This document shows positions 48,725 through 57,129 of a DNA stretch of 64,000 bases, piece by piece. The notes below the pieces were generated by a model, which was not told where the DNA came from, ran no database searches, and was given only the letters and a program-made list of their open reading frames with translations. This stretch comes from Lysobacterales bacterium 66-474 (lineage in GTDB: Bacteria; Pseudomonadota; Gammaproteobacteria; Xanthomonadales; Rhodanobacteraceae). The stretch's first letter is position 1, and the number at the start of each line of letters is the position of its first letter. The stretch spans positions 744,001 through 808,000 of the forward strand of contig MKWP01000015.1 in the NCBI GenBank assembly GCA_001899805.1. Direction: 5' to 3'. Position numbers and translations under genes: made by a program.

Positions 48725-48838
48725 CCCCTCTCCCGTCGGGAGAGGGGTTGGGGGTGAGGGTCCGGGTCTTGCGCAGGCGTCACGCAAGTTGCGTACCCTC
48801 ATCCGCCCCTGCGGGGCACCTTCTCCCGGAGGGAGAAG
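48725..48838. repeat. Palindromic intergenic repeat between A3 and B2
   Basis: Starts CCCCTCTCCCGTCGGGAGAGGGG, ends CCTTCTCCCGGAGGGAGAAGG; inner TGAGGGTCCGGGT and ACCCTCATCCGCCCC. Nearly the same inner right half as the element at 51534-51655. Confidence 0.9.
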
Positions 48839-48850
48839 GAAACAGCAGCT

Positions 48851-50065
48851 TCAAACGCTCCTTGTCGCCACCACCGGCGGCACCGCCGCGGCCCGCAGCG
48901 CCGGCGCCAGCACCGCCAGTTGTCCCAGCAGCCACAGCACCAACGCGCCGATCGGCAGGTACCAATACGGCAAACGAGGGACTTCGAAGAGCTTCATCAG
49001 CGACAGGTTGATTCCGACCGCCAGCACGATTCCCAGCACGATCCCGAACGTGACGATCAGGAAATTCTCGATCTGGAAATAGCGCAGGATGTCCGCGCGC
49101 GTCGCACCCAGCGCGCGGCGGATGCCGATCTGCTTGCGCCGCTGCGCGACCCAGAAACTGGCGAGCCCCACGATGCCGAGTGCGGTCACCAGCAACAGCG
49201 CCGCGATCACGCCCAGCAGGATGCCGGCCATCGCGCGGTCGGTCTTGAAGAAGGCATGGCGAAGTTCGCCGACGGTCCTGCTGGTGTCGTGATCGAGCAC
49301 CACGTCCGGTGCGATCGTGCGAACCGCGGCCTTGGCTTCCGTCATCACGCGATCGATGTTTTGCGGATCGGCGCGCACCACGTAATTCCCGGACAGCATC
49401 CCGCCCGGCGCCGCCGGCACGAACACCGACCAGTCGGCACCGCGCACGCCAGTCTCGGTGTACTGCGAAACCATCAAATGCTCGACCACGCCGATCACGC
49501 GGAAAGTGATGTTCATCCCCCAGAACTCCTTGCCCAGCGGGTTCTCACCCGGCCACAGGTGTTCGGCGAGCGTGCGCGTGATCAACACGCGGGGATTGGG
49601 AGGCATGTAGCCCTGCAAAGGCTGGTAATCGTCCGCGCCCGGCATGTGCCCGGCCACCAGCCTCAGGCCCAGCGCCTGCGGCGTGCCCGGACCGCCTTCG
49701 TAGAATTCGATGACACCGCCGGAACGCTTGCCAGCCTGATCGAGCGAGATCCCGGCGACGCCCCACTGCGGGCCGAACGGCACGCTGCTGACCACGTTCG
49801 CATCCTGCACGCCGGGGATCGCGCGCAAGCCCGTCAACATGCGGGCATTCAGGTCGTTCGCCTGCGCGGGATCGAAACCGGTCACGGCAATGTTGCCGAG
49901 CGCGCTTTCGTCCACGCCGCTGACCATGCGCATCGCAGCGATGCGGCCCGCGATCATCGACGTGGCATTGCACAGCACCGCGCAAGCCAGGGCGATCTCC
50001 AGCGCGATCAGGATTGTCGCGAGCCTGTGTTTCCTGAGTGCCGCGAGGATGGGTTGGATTTGCAT
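48851..50065 (-). CDS. MacB/FtsX-type ABC permease, type A, pair 3
   Basis: 404 residues, type A: MQIQPILAALRKHRLATILIALEIALACAVLCNATSMI, periplasmic MacB_PCD domain with LWPGENPLGKEFWGMNITFRVIGVVEH, coupling motif IGIRRALGATRADILRYFQIENF, and PPVVATRSV at the end. In this pair the A and B genes are separated by 128 bp carrying a GC-rich repeat rather than by 10-11 bp, so an insertion has split the pair. Membrane portions are close to those of A1 and A4, and the periplasmic part differs. Confidence 0.88.
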   Translation of the reverse strand: MQIQPILAALRKHRLATILIALEIALACAVLCNATSMIAGRIAAMRMVSGVDESALGNIAVTGFDPAQANDLNARMLTGLRAIPGVQDANVVSSVPFGPQWGVAGISLDQAGKRSGGVIEFYEGGPGTPQALGLRLVAGHMPGADDYQPLQGYMPPNPRVLITRTLAEHLWPGENPLGKEFWGMNITFRVIGVVEHLMVSQYTETGVRGADWSVFVPAAPGGMLSGNYVVRADPQNIDRVMTEAKAAVRTIAPDVVLDHDTSRTVGELRHAFFKTDRAMAGILLGVIAALLLVTALGIVGLASFWVAQRRKQIGIRRALGATRADILRYFQIENFLIVTFGIVLGIVLAVGINLSLMKLFEVPRLPYWYLPIGALVLWLLGQLAVLAPALRAAAVPPVVATRSV

Positions 50066-50091
50066 GGTGTATTCCGGCCTTTGCGTTGTCT

Positions 50092-50186
50092 CCTTCCCCC
50101 GCTTGCGGGGGAAGGTGCCCGAAGGGCGGATGGGGGCGAGTTTCGTTTGCCCCCACCCTGCCCCTCCCCCGCCAGCGGGGGAGGGG
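50092..50186. repeat. GC-rich palindromic repeat between B3 and A3
   Basis: CCTTCCCCCGCTTGCGGGGGAAGG at one end and CCCCTCCCCCGCCAGCGGGGGAGGGG at the other, with GCCCCCATCC/GCCCCCACCC motifs between. Related in design to the ribE-end repeat at 14811-14860. Confidence 0.88.
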
Positions 50187-50193
50187 AAATGGA

Positions 50194-51513
50194 TTACAGG
50201 GTCTTCAACTGCAGCGCAGGCGCGACGCGGCTGGCGCGCAAGGCGGGCAACGCGCCCGCGAGCAAACTCACGGCAACCGCCAACGCGAACGTCGCCACGA
50301 ACATCGCCACGTCCAGGTGCACCAGGTCGGAATACGGCATCTTCTGGCTTCGCACCAGCCACAGGCCGACCAGCGTGAGCAGCCAGCCAGCCACGCCGCC
50401 GATGAATCCGATCAATCCGGCTTCGGTCAGGCATTGCGCGAGTACCGTACGTCGCGATGCGCCCAGCGCGCGGCGCACGCCGATTTCACCGGCGCGGCGC
50501 AGGAACTTCGCCAGCAACAAGCCCACGGTGTTGAACAGGCAGATCGCCAGGAACGCAAACGCCAGCCAGGTCTGCAGCTTCACGTCGCTCGGCAACACGT
50601 GGTTGTAGTCGAGCCAGCCCATCAGGTCCAGCATGCGCGTGTCGGTCTTGGTGAACCGCCCCAGCGCCTTCTGCTGCTGGGCGTAGCTGGCGATGAAATC
50701 ACGATAGCTGGCGACTTTCGCGGCGCCCTCCAGTTCCACCCACAGGCTGACCCACACGCACGGCGAGTTCTGAAGATGCCCCGGCGTGGATGGCATGCCC
50801 CAGCAGGTGAATTGCTGGAACGCGCCATCGTTGACTTCAAGGCCGGTCTGGAACGGCACGAACACGTCTTCCGGCTTGCCGTAAAAACCCGCGGTGTCGC
50901 CGTTGGCGTAGTTGCCCGCGACCACCGTGTAGAACTGCGGCGACGGCCGCCACGGCTTCAGCACGCCAACGATGCGGACGTTGCTGTCCTTCAGGCGCAA
51001 GGTCTTGCCCACGCTGTTCTTGCCGCCGAACAGCCGGTCGTTGAGGTTGCCCGAGATGATCGCGACGCGTGCGCGATTCTCATCGTCGGCCGGCGTCCAG
51101 CCGCTGCCGTATTCGAACGGCACGTTGAACATCGGAAAGAAGTCCGACGTGGTGGACAACATCGTCAGCATCAACGGCGGCAGGTTCGCCTCGGGCGCGC
51201 GCACCTTGACGCTGCTGTCCACGATCAATGCCTGGCGGTCGGCGCGATGCGCGCTCCACAAATCCACCGCCGAACGGTAATCCAGCATGTCGAGCGGATT
51301 CTTGTTGTGCCAGTCAGCGGGCGTGGCATCGACCTGCGGGTAATAGATGTTCGCGCTCCTGCCCGGGAGCGGATCGCCGGAAAGGATGTGCATCACCGTC
51401 AGCGTGGTCATCGACGCGCCGATGCCCACGGCGATCGCCAGCACCATCAGGAACGTGAGCACCGGATTGCGCTTGAGGCTGCGGATGGCGAGGTCGAGGT
51501 AGTACGCAAACAT
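50194..51513 (-). CDS. MacB/FtsX-type ABC permease, type B, pair 3
   Basis: 439 residues, type B: MFAYYLDLAIRSLKRNPVLTFLMVLAIAVGIGASMTTLTV, then DPLPGRSANIYYPQVDA; periplasmic region with RLFGGKNSVGKTLRLKDSNVRIVGV; coupling motif IGVRRALGASRRTVLAQCLTEAG; and terminal APALQLKTL. RBS AAGGAG before ATG 51513. Intact, with no frameshift. It is preceded and followed by repeats, which separate it from both neighbours. Confidence 0.88.
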   Translation of the reverse strand: MFAYYLDLAIRSLKRNPVLTFLMVLAIAVGIGASMTTLTVMHILSGDPLPGRSANIYYPQVDATPADWHNKNPLDMLDYRSAVDLWSAHRADRQALIVDSSVKVRAPEANLPPLMLTMLSTTSDFFPMFNVPFEYGSGWTPADDENRARVAIISGNLNDRLFGGKNSVGKTLRLKDSNVRIVGVLKPWRPSPQFYTVVAGNYANGDTAGFYGKPEDVFVPFQTGLEVNDGAFQQFTCWGMPSTPGHLQNSPCVWVSLWVELEGAAKVASYRDFIASYAQQQKALGRFTKTDTRMLDLMGWLDYNHVLPSDVKLQTWLAFAFLAICLFNTVGLLLAKFLRRAGEIGVRRALGASRRTVLAQCLTEAGLIGFIGGVAGWLLTLVGLWLVRSQKMPYSDLVHLDVAMFVATFALAVAVSLLAGALPALRASRVAPALQLKTL

Positions 51514-51533
51514 TGTTGCTCCTTGCTTGGAAT

Positions 51534-51655
51534 CCCTCTCCCATCGGGAGAGGGTGGCGCGAAGCGCCGGGTGAGGGTCCGATCACACGCATGCATCACG
51601 CGGGTTCGCACCCTCATCCGCCCCTGCGGGGCACCTTCTCCCGGAGGGAGAAGGG
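51534..51655. repeat. Palindromic intergenic repeat between A4 and B3
   Basis: Starts CCCTCTCCCATCGGGAGAGGG, ends CCTTCTCCCGGAGGGAGAAGG; inner GGGTGAGGGTCCG and CACCCTCATCCGCCCC. Fills nearly all of the 150-bp gap. Confidence 0.9.
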
Positions 51656-51663
51656 AACAGCAC

Positions 51664-52923
51664 TCACACCGATCGCGTTGCCTCCACCGGCGATACCTTC
51701 GACGCACGCCGCGCCGGCGCGAACACCGCGCCCTGCCCCAGCACCAGCAGCACGACCACCCCGACGAGCACGTAAGTGATCGACATCCGGTCCATCTGGA
51801 ACTGCTTCATCAACCACAGGTTCAACCCGACCGCGAGGATCGCGCCCAGCACCACGCCGACGCCCGCGATCATCAGGTTCTCGGTCTGGAAGTAACGCAG
51901 GATGTCGACTTGCGTTGCGCCCAGCGCGCGGCGGATGCCGATCTGCTTGCGCCTCTGGCCCACCCAGAAGCTGGTGAGGCCGACGATGCCCGCGCCGGTG
52001 ACACACAGCAGGATCAGGCAGATCACGCCCATCAGGACCGCCATGCCGCGGTCGGCGCGATAGGCGTACCTGCGGATCTCGGCGAACGAATGCACAGATT
52101 TGTCTTCGAATTTGGCGCCGGTTTCGATCACTCGCATCGGATTGGACGCATACAGCGCCTTGGGCGCCTCGCGCATCGCGGCGTCGAGGCGGCCGGGCTT
52201 GGCGCGCACCGCGTAGCGGGAGAAGCCGGCATCCAGCCGCGTGGGAATCAGCACCGAATTCCAGAACCAGCTGTTGGCCCAGCTGTTCACGCTCGGCACC
52301 TGCATCCGTTCGACGATGCCGACGATGGTGGTGGGATTGCGATCGATGTAAACCGTCTTGCCCAACGCGTCGCCTTTCGGGAACAGTTTGTCGCCCAGGG
52401 CCTTGGTGACGATGATCACGGGCGGCTTGTTGTGGCCACGGAACCCCATGTGGCCGATTTCCGCGGAAGTGAAATTGCGGCCCGCGACCAGCTTGAGCCC
52501 CAGCGTGGGAACCATCTGCTCGGTGCCGAAGTAGAGCGCCGCCTGCGCGGTCGAACGTTGCTGGTCGGGCTTGAGGCTGATGCCCGTGCTCCAGGTGCTG
52601 TTGACCAGCGGCAACGTGTTGACGGCGATCGCGGATTCGACGTCCGGCAGATTGCGCAAGGTCGCGACGTCGGCCTGTTGCATCGAATCGAGCTTGTCGA
52701 TGCTGCCCTCGTCGTCGCCGGTCGGCGCGCCGACCCAGCTTTGCGTGACCAGGAACAGGTTGTTTTCGTCGATGCCGCTGGGGCGATTGATGCGGTCGAC
52801 GCGCTGGCCGATGATGAACACCGCGTTGCACACGATCGCCAGCGTCAACGCGATCTGCAGGGTGATCAGCGTGACGCCGGCCTTGTGCTTCTTCAGCGCC
52901 GCAAGGATGGGGTGGAGTGTCAT
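51664..52923 (-). CDS. MacB/FtsX-type ABC permease, type A, pair 4
   Basis: 419 residues, type A: MTLHPILAALKKHKAGVTLITLQIALTLAIVCNAVFIIGQRVDRINRP; periplasmic domain with LFPKGDALGKTVYIDRNPTTIVGIVERM; coupling motif IGIRRALGATQVDILRYFQTENL; C-terminus PVEATRSV, closest to the classical MacB/FtsX ending. ATG 52923 lies 10 bp after the B4 stop. It is the first type-A permease in transcription order and may represent the ancestral pair together with B4. Confidence 0.88.
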   Translation of the reverse strand: MTLHPILAALKKHKAGVTLITLQIALTLAIVCNAVFIIGQRVDRINRPSGIDENNLFLVTQSWVGAPTGDDEGSIDKLDSMQQADVATLRNLPDVESAIAVNTLPLVNSTWSTGISLKPDQQRSTAQAALYFGTEQMVPTLGLKLVAGRNFTSAEIGHMGFRGHNKPPVIIVTKALGDKLFPKGDALGKTVYIDRNPTTIVGIVERMQVPSVNSWANSWFWNSVLIPTRLDAGFSRYAVRAKPGRLDAAMREAPKALYASNPMRVIETGAKFEDKSVHSFAEIRRYAYRADRGMAVLMGVICLILLCVTGAGIVGLTSFWVGQRRKQIGIRRALGATQVDILRYFQTENLMIAGVGVVLGAILAVGLNLWLMKQFQMDRMSITYVLVGVVVLLVLGQGAVFAPARRASKVSPVEATRSV

Positions 52924-52933
52924 CGCGCGATCC

Positions 52934-54250
52934 TCAATTCGATTTCAACTGCCACGCCGGCTGCACCGCCGCCGCGCGCATGGTGGGATAGAGGCCGGCC
53001 AGCATCGTCGCCACGATCGCCACCGCAAGCGTGGTCGCGAACAGCGATACGTCCAGTCGCGCCAGGTCGGCGATGTCGCGCGGCAGTACCCAGCCGACGC
53101 CGACGATGCCCAGCCACGTGAGCAGCAAGCCCAGTGCGCCGCCAGCCAACCCGACCATGCCGGCCTCGATGAGGAACTGCGTGTAGATCTCGCGGCGCGA
53201 CGCGCCCAATGCGCGGCGCACGCCGATCTCGCTGCTGCGACGCAGGAATTTCGCCAGCAACAGCCCCGCGGTGTTGACCAGGCACACCAGCAGCAGGCCC
53301 AACGCCACGTACAAGGAAATCCGGGTGTCGGGCGGCACCACGTGCTCGTGGTCCAGCCAGGCCATCAAACCGCGCAGCCGCACGTTCGGCGCCCAGCCCG
53401 GATAGCGCTGGCGCGCGAAACCTTCGAGGTAATCCTTGAAGCGTTGTGCGTCCGCGGCGCTGTCGAGCTGCACCATGTATTCGATCCAGATGCAACTGGA
53501 ACGCTGCAGGCCGACGAACCCGGTTTCCTTGGGCGCCTCGGAGCAATTGGTGTTGCCGTCGTTGGACATGTCCGCGGCGATCGTGGTGTTGAACGGCAGC
53601 AACACGCCTTCGTCCTGGCTGAGGAACCCGCCGGTGTTGACGACGTCGTAGAAGCGCGGCTGGGGATTCCATTCGCCCATCACACCGACCACGCGGTAAT
53701 CGTGGCCGTCGATGTTGATGGTCTTGCCGACGCTGTCGCCGCCGCCGAAGACCCTGCGGTTGACCTTGCTGCTGATCACCGCGACCTGCGCGCGACTCTC
53801 GTCGTCCGCGGCGCTCCAGCCGCTGCCGTACTTGAACGGCACGTCGACCATCGGAAAGAATTCGCTGAAAACGGCATGCCCCATGGTGTTGAACGGGTGC
53901 TCGCCGACTTTCGCCGGAACCACCGACGGCGAGAGCATGTACATCGCCGATTGCAGCTTCCCGCGATGGTCGCGCATGAGGCCGACCGCATCACCGTAGG
54001 TCAACGCATCCGGCGGGCCCTTCTCCGGATCGGGATTGTTCTTCTGCACCGTCGGCCCCCACGCATCGATCTGCGGCACGTAGAGCTTCGACGACTTCCA
54101 CGGGATCGGATCGCCGGAGACCGCACGGAACACCGACCAGGTGGTCATCGACGCAGCCACGCCGAAGCCGATGGTCAGGATCATCAACCCGGTGAGCGCC
54201 TTGTTGCGCTTCAGGCTGCGCAGTGCGAGGTCGAGGTAATACGCAAACAT
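52934..54250 (-). CDS. MacB/FtsX-type ABC permease, type B, pair 4
   Basis: 438 residues, type B: MFAYYLDLALRSLKRNKALTGLMILTIGFGVAASMTTWSV; after the helix DPIPWKSSKLYVPQIDAWGP; periplasmic domain with RVFGGGDSVGKTINIDGHDYRVVGV; coupling motif IGVRRALGASRREIYTQFLIEAG; end QPAWQLKSN. First permease after the ATPase and small-protein genes. Conserved Cys pairs appear in its periplasmic part (NCSEAPKETG, SCIWIEYM), mirrored in B2 and B3 (NCWQ/PCAWVSLW, TCWG/PCVWVSLW) but absent from B1. Confidence 0.88.
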   Translation of the reverse strand: MFAYYLDLALRSLKRNKALTGLMILTIGFGVAASMTTWSVFRAVSGDPIPWKSSKLYVPQIDAWGPTVQKNNPDPEKGPPDALTYGDAVGLMRDHRGKLQSAMYMLSPSVVPAKVGEHPFNTMGHAVFSEFFPMVDVPFKYGSGWSAADDESRAQVAVISSKVNRRVFGGGDSVGKTINIDGHDYRVVGVMGEWNPQPRFYDVVNTGGFLSQDEGVLLPFNTTIAADMSNDGNTNCSEAPKETGFVGLQRSSCIWIEYMVQLDSAADAQRFKDYLEGFARQRYPGWAPNVRLRGLMAWLDHEHVVPPDTRISLYVALGLLLVCLVNTAGLLLAKFLRRSSEIGVRRALGASRREIYTQFLIEAGMVGLAGGALGLLLTWLGIVGVGWVLPRDIADLARLDVSLFATTLAVAIVATMLAGLYPTMRAAAVQPAWQLKSN

Positions 54251-54388
54251 GTCATTCGCCTTTGTCGATGCAGCCGTTTTCGCTGTGGACGAGGGTGTCT
54301 TGTGCCGCCCATCGAAGGGCGGTTGATGCTCGCGTGTCGCGTCGTCGCCACCGGCTCCAGGCCGGACCCGGGCGGCGCCCGCTCCGGA

Positions 54389-54691
54389 TCACCCGCCCAC
54401 CGCCACCGTGCACGGCGTCGCGAACGAGTAGTACGGCATCTCGATGCAGGCGGCCTGGCCGCCCGCATCCGCCTGCGGCGGTACGACGGCCGCGCTTTGC
54501 TCGCCGCGCAGCGCGCGCAGCTGGTCCGCGCTGGGATGCACGTGGATGACGGGCAGCGTGATGATCGCCGGGGCTGCGCCGGGAGCCGGCGCGGCACTCG
54601 CAACCACGGCGGCGCTCCACGCATGGAACCATGCGAGCACGGCACAGTTGATCAGGATGGCGGCGGTGATGGCGATGAGCTTGCGGATCAT
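54389..54691 (-). CDS. Small membrane-anchored protein of unknown function in the transporter operon
   Basis: 100 residues; family not recognised. An N-terminal transmembrane or uncleaved signal segment (IAITAAILINCAVLAWFHAW, about 6-25), a Pro/Ala linker, a short conserved-looking stretch TLPVIHVHPSADQLRALRGE (45-64), then a C-terminal piece with two cysteines, Cys82 and Cys94, around IEMPYYSFATP, ending Gly-Gly. ATG 54691 is preceded by GAGGA at good distance, supporting real translation. It lies between the ATPase gene and the first permease gene with gaps of 156 and 138 bp. It might be an accessory subunit, a regulator or a transported substrate; no evidence separates these. Confidence 0.65.
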   Translation of the reverse strand: MIRKLIAITAAILINCAVLAWFHAWSAAVVASAAPAPGAAPAIITLPVIHVHPSADQLRALRGEQSAAVVPPQADAGGQAACIEMPYYSFATPCTVAVGG

Positions 54692-54847
54692 GGTTGCGGT
54701 CCTCGGTTTGCTGCAGTAGCCCCTGTGGTTGTCAACACATCCCCAATGAGCCTTGCGTCTCCACCCTCGTTCGTGACGGCTGTCATTCCCTTCCCTCCAT
54801 GGCAGGATCCGGGGACGCCGCGCGTGCCGCGCGACATCCCGGTTTTG

Positions 54848-55579
54848 CTAAACCGCCCCGCCTTCGGCGATGGCTTCGGCACGCTTCGTTTTCGCGTGGA
54901 AACGCGGTTCCTCGGCGATGTCCACGGCCTGGCCATCGATCACGTGCACGGCGCGCTGTGCGCGCGTGGCGAGTTCGGGATCGTGGGTCACCATCACGAT
55001 GGTCGCGCCGCCGCGATGGATTTCCTCCAGCAGTTCCATCACGCCGCGCGCCATCTGCGTATCCAGGTTGCCGGTCGGTTCGTCCGCCAGCAGCAGGCGC
55101 GGCGAACCGGCCAGCGCGCGCGCGATCGCGACGCGCTGTTGCTGGCCGCCCGAGAGTTCCGCCGGGTAGTGCTTCATGCGCGAGGCCAGGCCGACGCGCT
55201 CCAGCGCCTCCTGGATGCGCTGGTTGCGTTCCGCGGACTTCATGCCGCGGTAGCGCAACGGCACTTCCACGTTGTCGTGCACGTTGAGGTCGGGGATCAG
55301 GTTGAAGCTCTGGAACACGAAACCGATCTTCTCGTTGCGGATCTTCGAGCGCGCGTTGTCGCCGAGGTTGCTGACGTCGGTGCCGTCCAGCACGTACTCG
55401 CCGCCGGTGAAGCTTTCCAGCAGGCCGGCGATGGTGAGGAAGGTGGTCTTGCCCGAACCGGACGGCCCCATCACCGCGACGAACTCGCCTTCCTTCACGT
55501 CGATGTTGAAGTCGCGCAGGGCGTAGGTCTCCACCACTTCGGTGCGGTAGACCTTGGACAGGTGGGTCATTTTCAGCAT
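54848..55579 (-). CDS. ABC transporter ATPase (MacB/LolD/YtrE type)
   Basis: 243 residues, the only ATPase in the cluster. Walker A GPSGSGKT (38-45), Q loop VFQSFNLIPDLNV, signature LSGGQQQRVAIARAL (142 on), Walker B LLLADEPTGNLD and H-loop VMVTHDPELATRAQR. The sequence is typical of the type VII (MacB/LolCDE/FtsEX) ATPases that drive permeases with large periplasmic domains. It presumably serves all four A-B permease pairs. ATG 55579 (MLKMTHLSKVY) is the normal start; longer in-frame sequence is the upstream repeat. Confidence 0.93.
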   Translation of the reverse strand: MLKMTHLSKVYRTEVVETYALRDFNIDVKEGEFVAVMGPSGSGKTTFLTIAGLLESFTGGEYVLDGTDVSNLGDNARSKIRNEKIGFVFQSFNLIPDLNVHDNVEVPLRYRGMKSAERNQRIQEALERVGLASRMKHYPAELSGGQQQRVAIARALAGSPRLLLADEPTGNLDTQMARGVMELLEEIHRGGATIVMVTHDPELATRAQRAVHVIDGQAVDIAEEPRFHAKTKRAEAIAEGGAV

Positions 55580-55608
55580 GGTTTTTTCCTCGGTGGTGGT
55601 GTTTTGCT

Positions 55609-55725
55609 CCCCTCTCCCGTCGGGAGAGGGGCGGGGGTGAGGGTTCGGGTCGCTTGCGTCCAACGTTCCGCAGGTTCCGGACCCTCATCCGGCCCTTCGG
55701 GCCACCTTCTCCCGGCGGGAGAAGG
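55609..55725. repeat. Palindromic intergenic repeat between the adaptor and ATPase genes
   Basis: CCCCTCTCCCGTCGGGAGAGGGG at one end and CCTTCTCCCGGCGGGAGAAGG at the other, with GTGAGGGTTCGGGT and GGACCCTCATCCGG inside, the same plan as the elements at 48725 and 51534. Confidence 0.9.
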
Positions 55726-55734
55726 AAAATCAAA

Positions 55735-57009
55735 TCAGTTGCTGATGGCGACTTTCGCCGCGCCGTTGAAACTGTCGGTGCCTGAGATCACGACCTTTTC
55801 GCCTTCCTTCAGGCCCTGCAGGATTTCGACCTTGTCGATGGAGCTGGGGCCGAGCGTCACCGGCGTCTTGTAGGCGATGCCGTCGCGCACGACATAGGCG
55901 TAGCGGCCGCCGGATTCGTCGACGAACGAACCGCGCGCGACGGTCAGCACGTTGTCGCGCTTGTCCAGCATGATGCGCACCGACAGCCGCTGGTTCTGGC
56001 GCAGGTCCTTGGGCTTGTCGCCCTCGAAGCGCACCCGCGCGACCACTTCGCCGTTCACGACTTCCGGAGAGATCGCGCTGACCGCGCCTTTCCAGTCGTT
56101 GCCGTTGCCGCTGATCGCGGCCGGCATGCCGGCGGCGAGGTCGCGTGCAAAGCTTTCGGGCACGTTCACCTGCACTTCCAGCGCGGACAGGTCCACCACC
56201 GTCAACAGCTTGGCGTCCTTCGGCACCGTCGCGGTCTGCGCGATGAACAGCTGGCCGACCTGGCCGCTGACCGGCGAGCGCACGTTCAACTCGTCGACCT
56301 GGCGCTGCACGTCCGCGACCAGCAGCTTCTGGCGATCGTAGGCGAGTTTCTTGGCCTTGATCTCCAGCGTCAGGCTGGAGTCGTCCATGCCGAGGTTGTC
56401 CTGGGCGTGCTGCATCTGGATCTGCGCCTTTTCCAGCGCGTCCTGGTGGCGGTCGACGTCGAGCTTCGACACCGCGCCCTTCTGGTAGGCCTCCTGGTAT
56501 CGCGCGAGGTCGCGCTTGGCGCTTTGCGCATCGATCTTGGCGTTCTCGAACGCTTCCTGCAGCTTGGAACGCTGCTGGTTGGCGTCGATCTTCGCCTGCT
56601 CGTACGCGACCTGCATCGCATCCTCGTTGTTCTGTTCCTGCGCGAGCTTGTTGGTGAGCTCGGGGCTCGCGATCACCGCCAGCACCTGGTCCTTCGCGAC
56701 CTTGTCGCCGGCGTGCACCTTCAGCACCACCGCGCCGCCCGCCCGCGCATACAGCGTGGGACTGACCGCCGCGACCACCCGCCCGTCGGCGGCGATGTCG
56801 CGCACGAAGTCGCCGCGTTCCACCGTCGCGATCTGCAGGCGCGAGGCGCTGACCGACGAGCCGGCACCCATCAACCGGATCGCGCCCGGCAGCAGCCAGA
56901 CCAGCAACAGCAACACCGCCACGCCGATGCCGGCTAAGACACCGAGTTTCTTCTTGCTGACGCGCTTCTCGATGATGCGGTCCTGCGCCGATGTATCGCG
57001 GATGCTCAT
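55735..57009 (-). CDS. MacA/HlyD-family periplasmic adaptor protein
   Basis: 424 residues: a short cytoplasmic N-terminus, one membrane anchor (LGVLAGIGVAVLLLLVWLLPGAI, about 22-44), a biotinyl-lipoyl half-motif (ARAGGAVVLKVHAGDKVAKDQVLAVI), a long alpha-helical hairpin (about 115-235, rich in Gln, Glu, Lys and Ala), the second lipoyl half (NVRSPVSGQVGQLFIAQTATV), a beta barrel and a membrane-proximal domain. Such adaptors link an inner-membrane pump to TolC-like outer-membrane channels; no channel gene is in the window. First gene of the transport unit, 43 bp downstream of the -24/-12 promoter. Start ATG 57009 follows AAGGA. Confidence 0.92.
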   Translation of the reverse strand: MSIRDTSAQDRIIEKRVSKKKLGVLAGIGVAVLLLLVWLLPGAIRLMGAGSSVSASRLQIATVERGDFVRDIAADGRVVAAVSPTLYARAGGAVVLKVHAGDKVAKDQVLAVIASPELTNKLAQEQNNEDAMQVAYEQAKIDANQQRSKLQEAFENAKIDAQSAKRDLARYQEAYQKGAVSKLDVDRHQDALEKAQIQMQHAQDNLGMDDSSLTLEIKAKKLAYDRQKLLVADVQRQVDELNVRSPVSGQVGQLFIAQTATVPKDAKLLTVVDLSALEVQVNVPESFARDLAAGMPAAISGNGNDWKGAVSAISPEVVNGEVVARVRFEGDKPKDLRQNQRLSVRIMLDKRDNVLTVARGSFVDESGGRYAYVVRDGIAYKTPVTLGPSSIDKVEILQGLKEGEKVVISGTDSFNGAAKVAISN

Positions 57010-57051
57010 GCTCGGGTCCTTGCCGCACCATTGCGGCCACGCCCAAACAGG

Positions 57052-57068
57052 AGCAAGTGCGATGCCAA
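57052..57068 (-). promoter_or_regulatory. Predicted sigma-54 (-24/-12) promoter of the transport operon
   Basis: Minus-strand sequence TTGGCATCGCACTTGCT fits the sigma-54 consensus (YTGGCACGRNNNTTGCW) with GG and GC exactly 12 bp apart. The predicted start of transcription is near 57041, about 30 nt upstream of the adaptor start codon. The intergenic region 57010-57313 contains this element and the inverted repeat at 57130; I see no gene in it. Confidence 0.8.
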
Positions 57069-57129
57069 CCGAAGCGAAACATTTATTCGATTTATTTCAA
57101 TGCGTTGGCTGCGTCAGCGTGATGCTGAA

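Noticed and set aside
50038-55873. Two open frames of more than 1000 codons on the plus strand opposite the permease genes
   Set aside because: They run through repeats and antisense to eight intact permease, ATPase and adaptor genes, are His/Arg/Gln-rich and show no domain.
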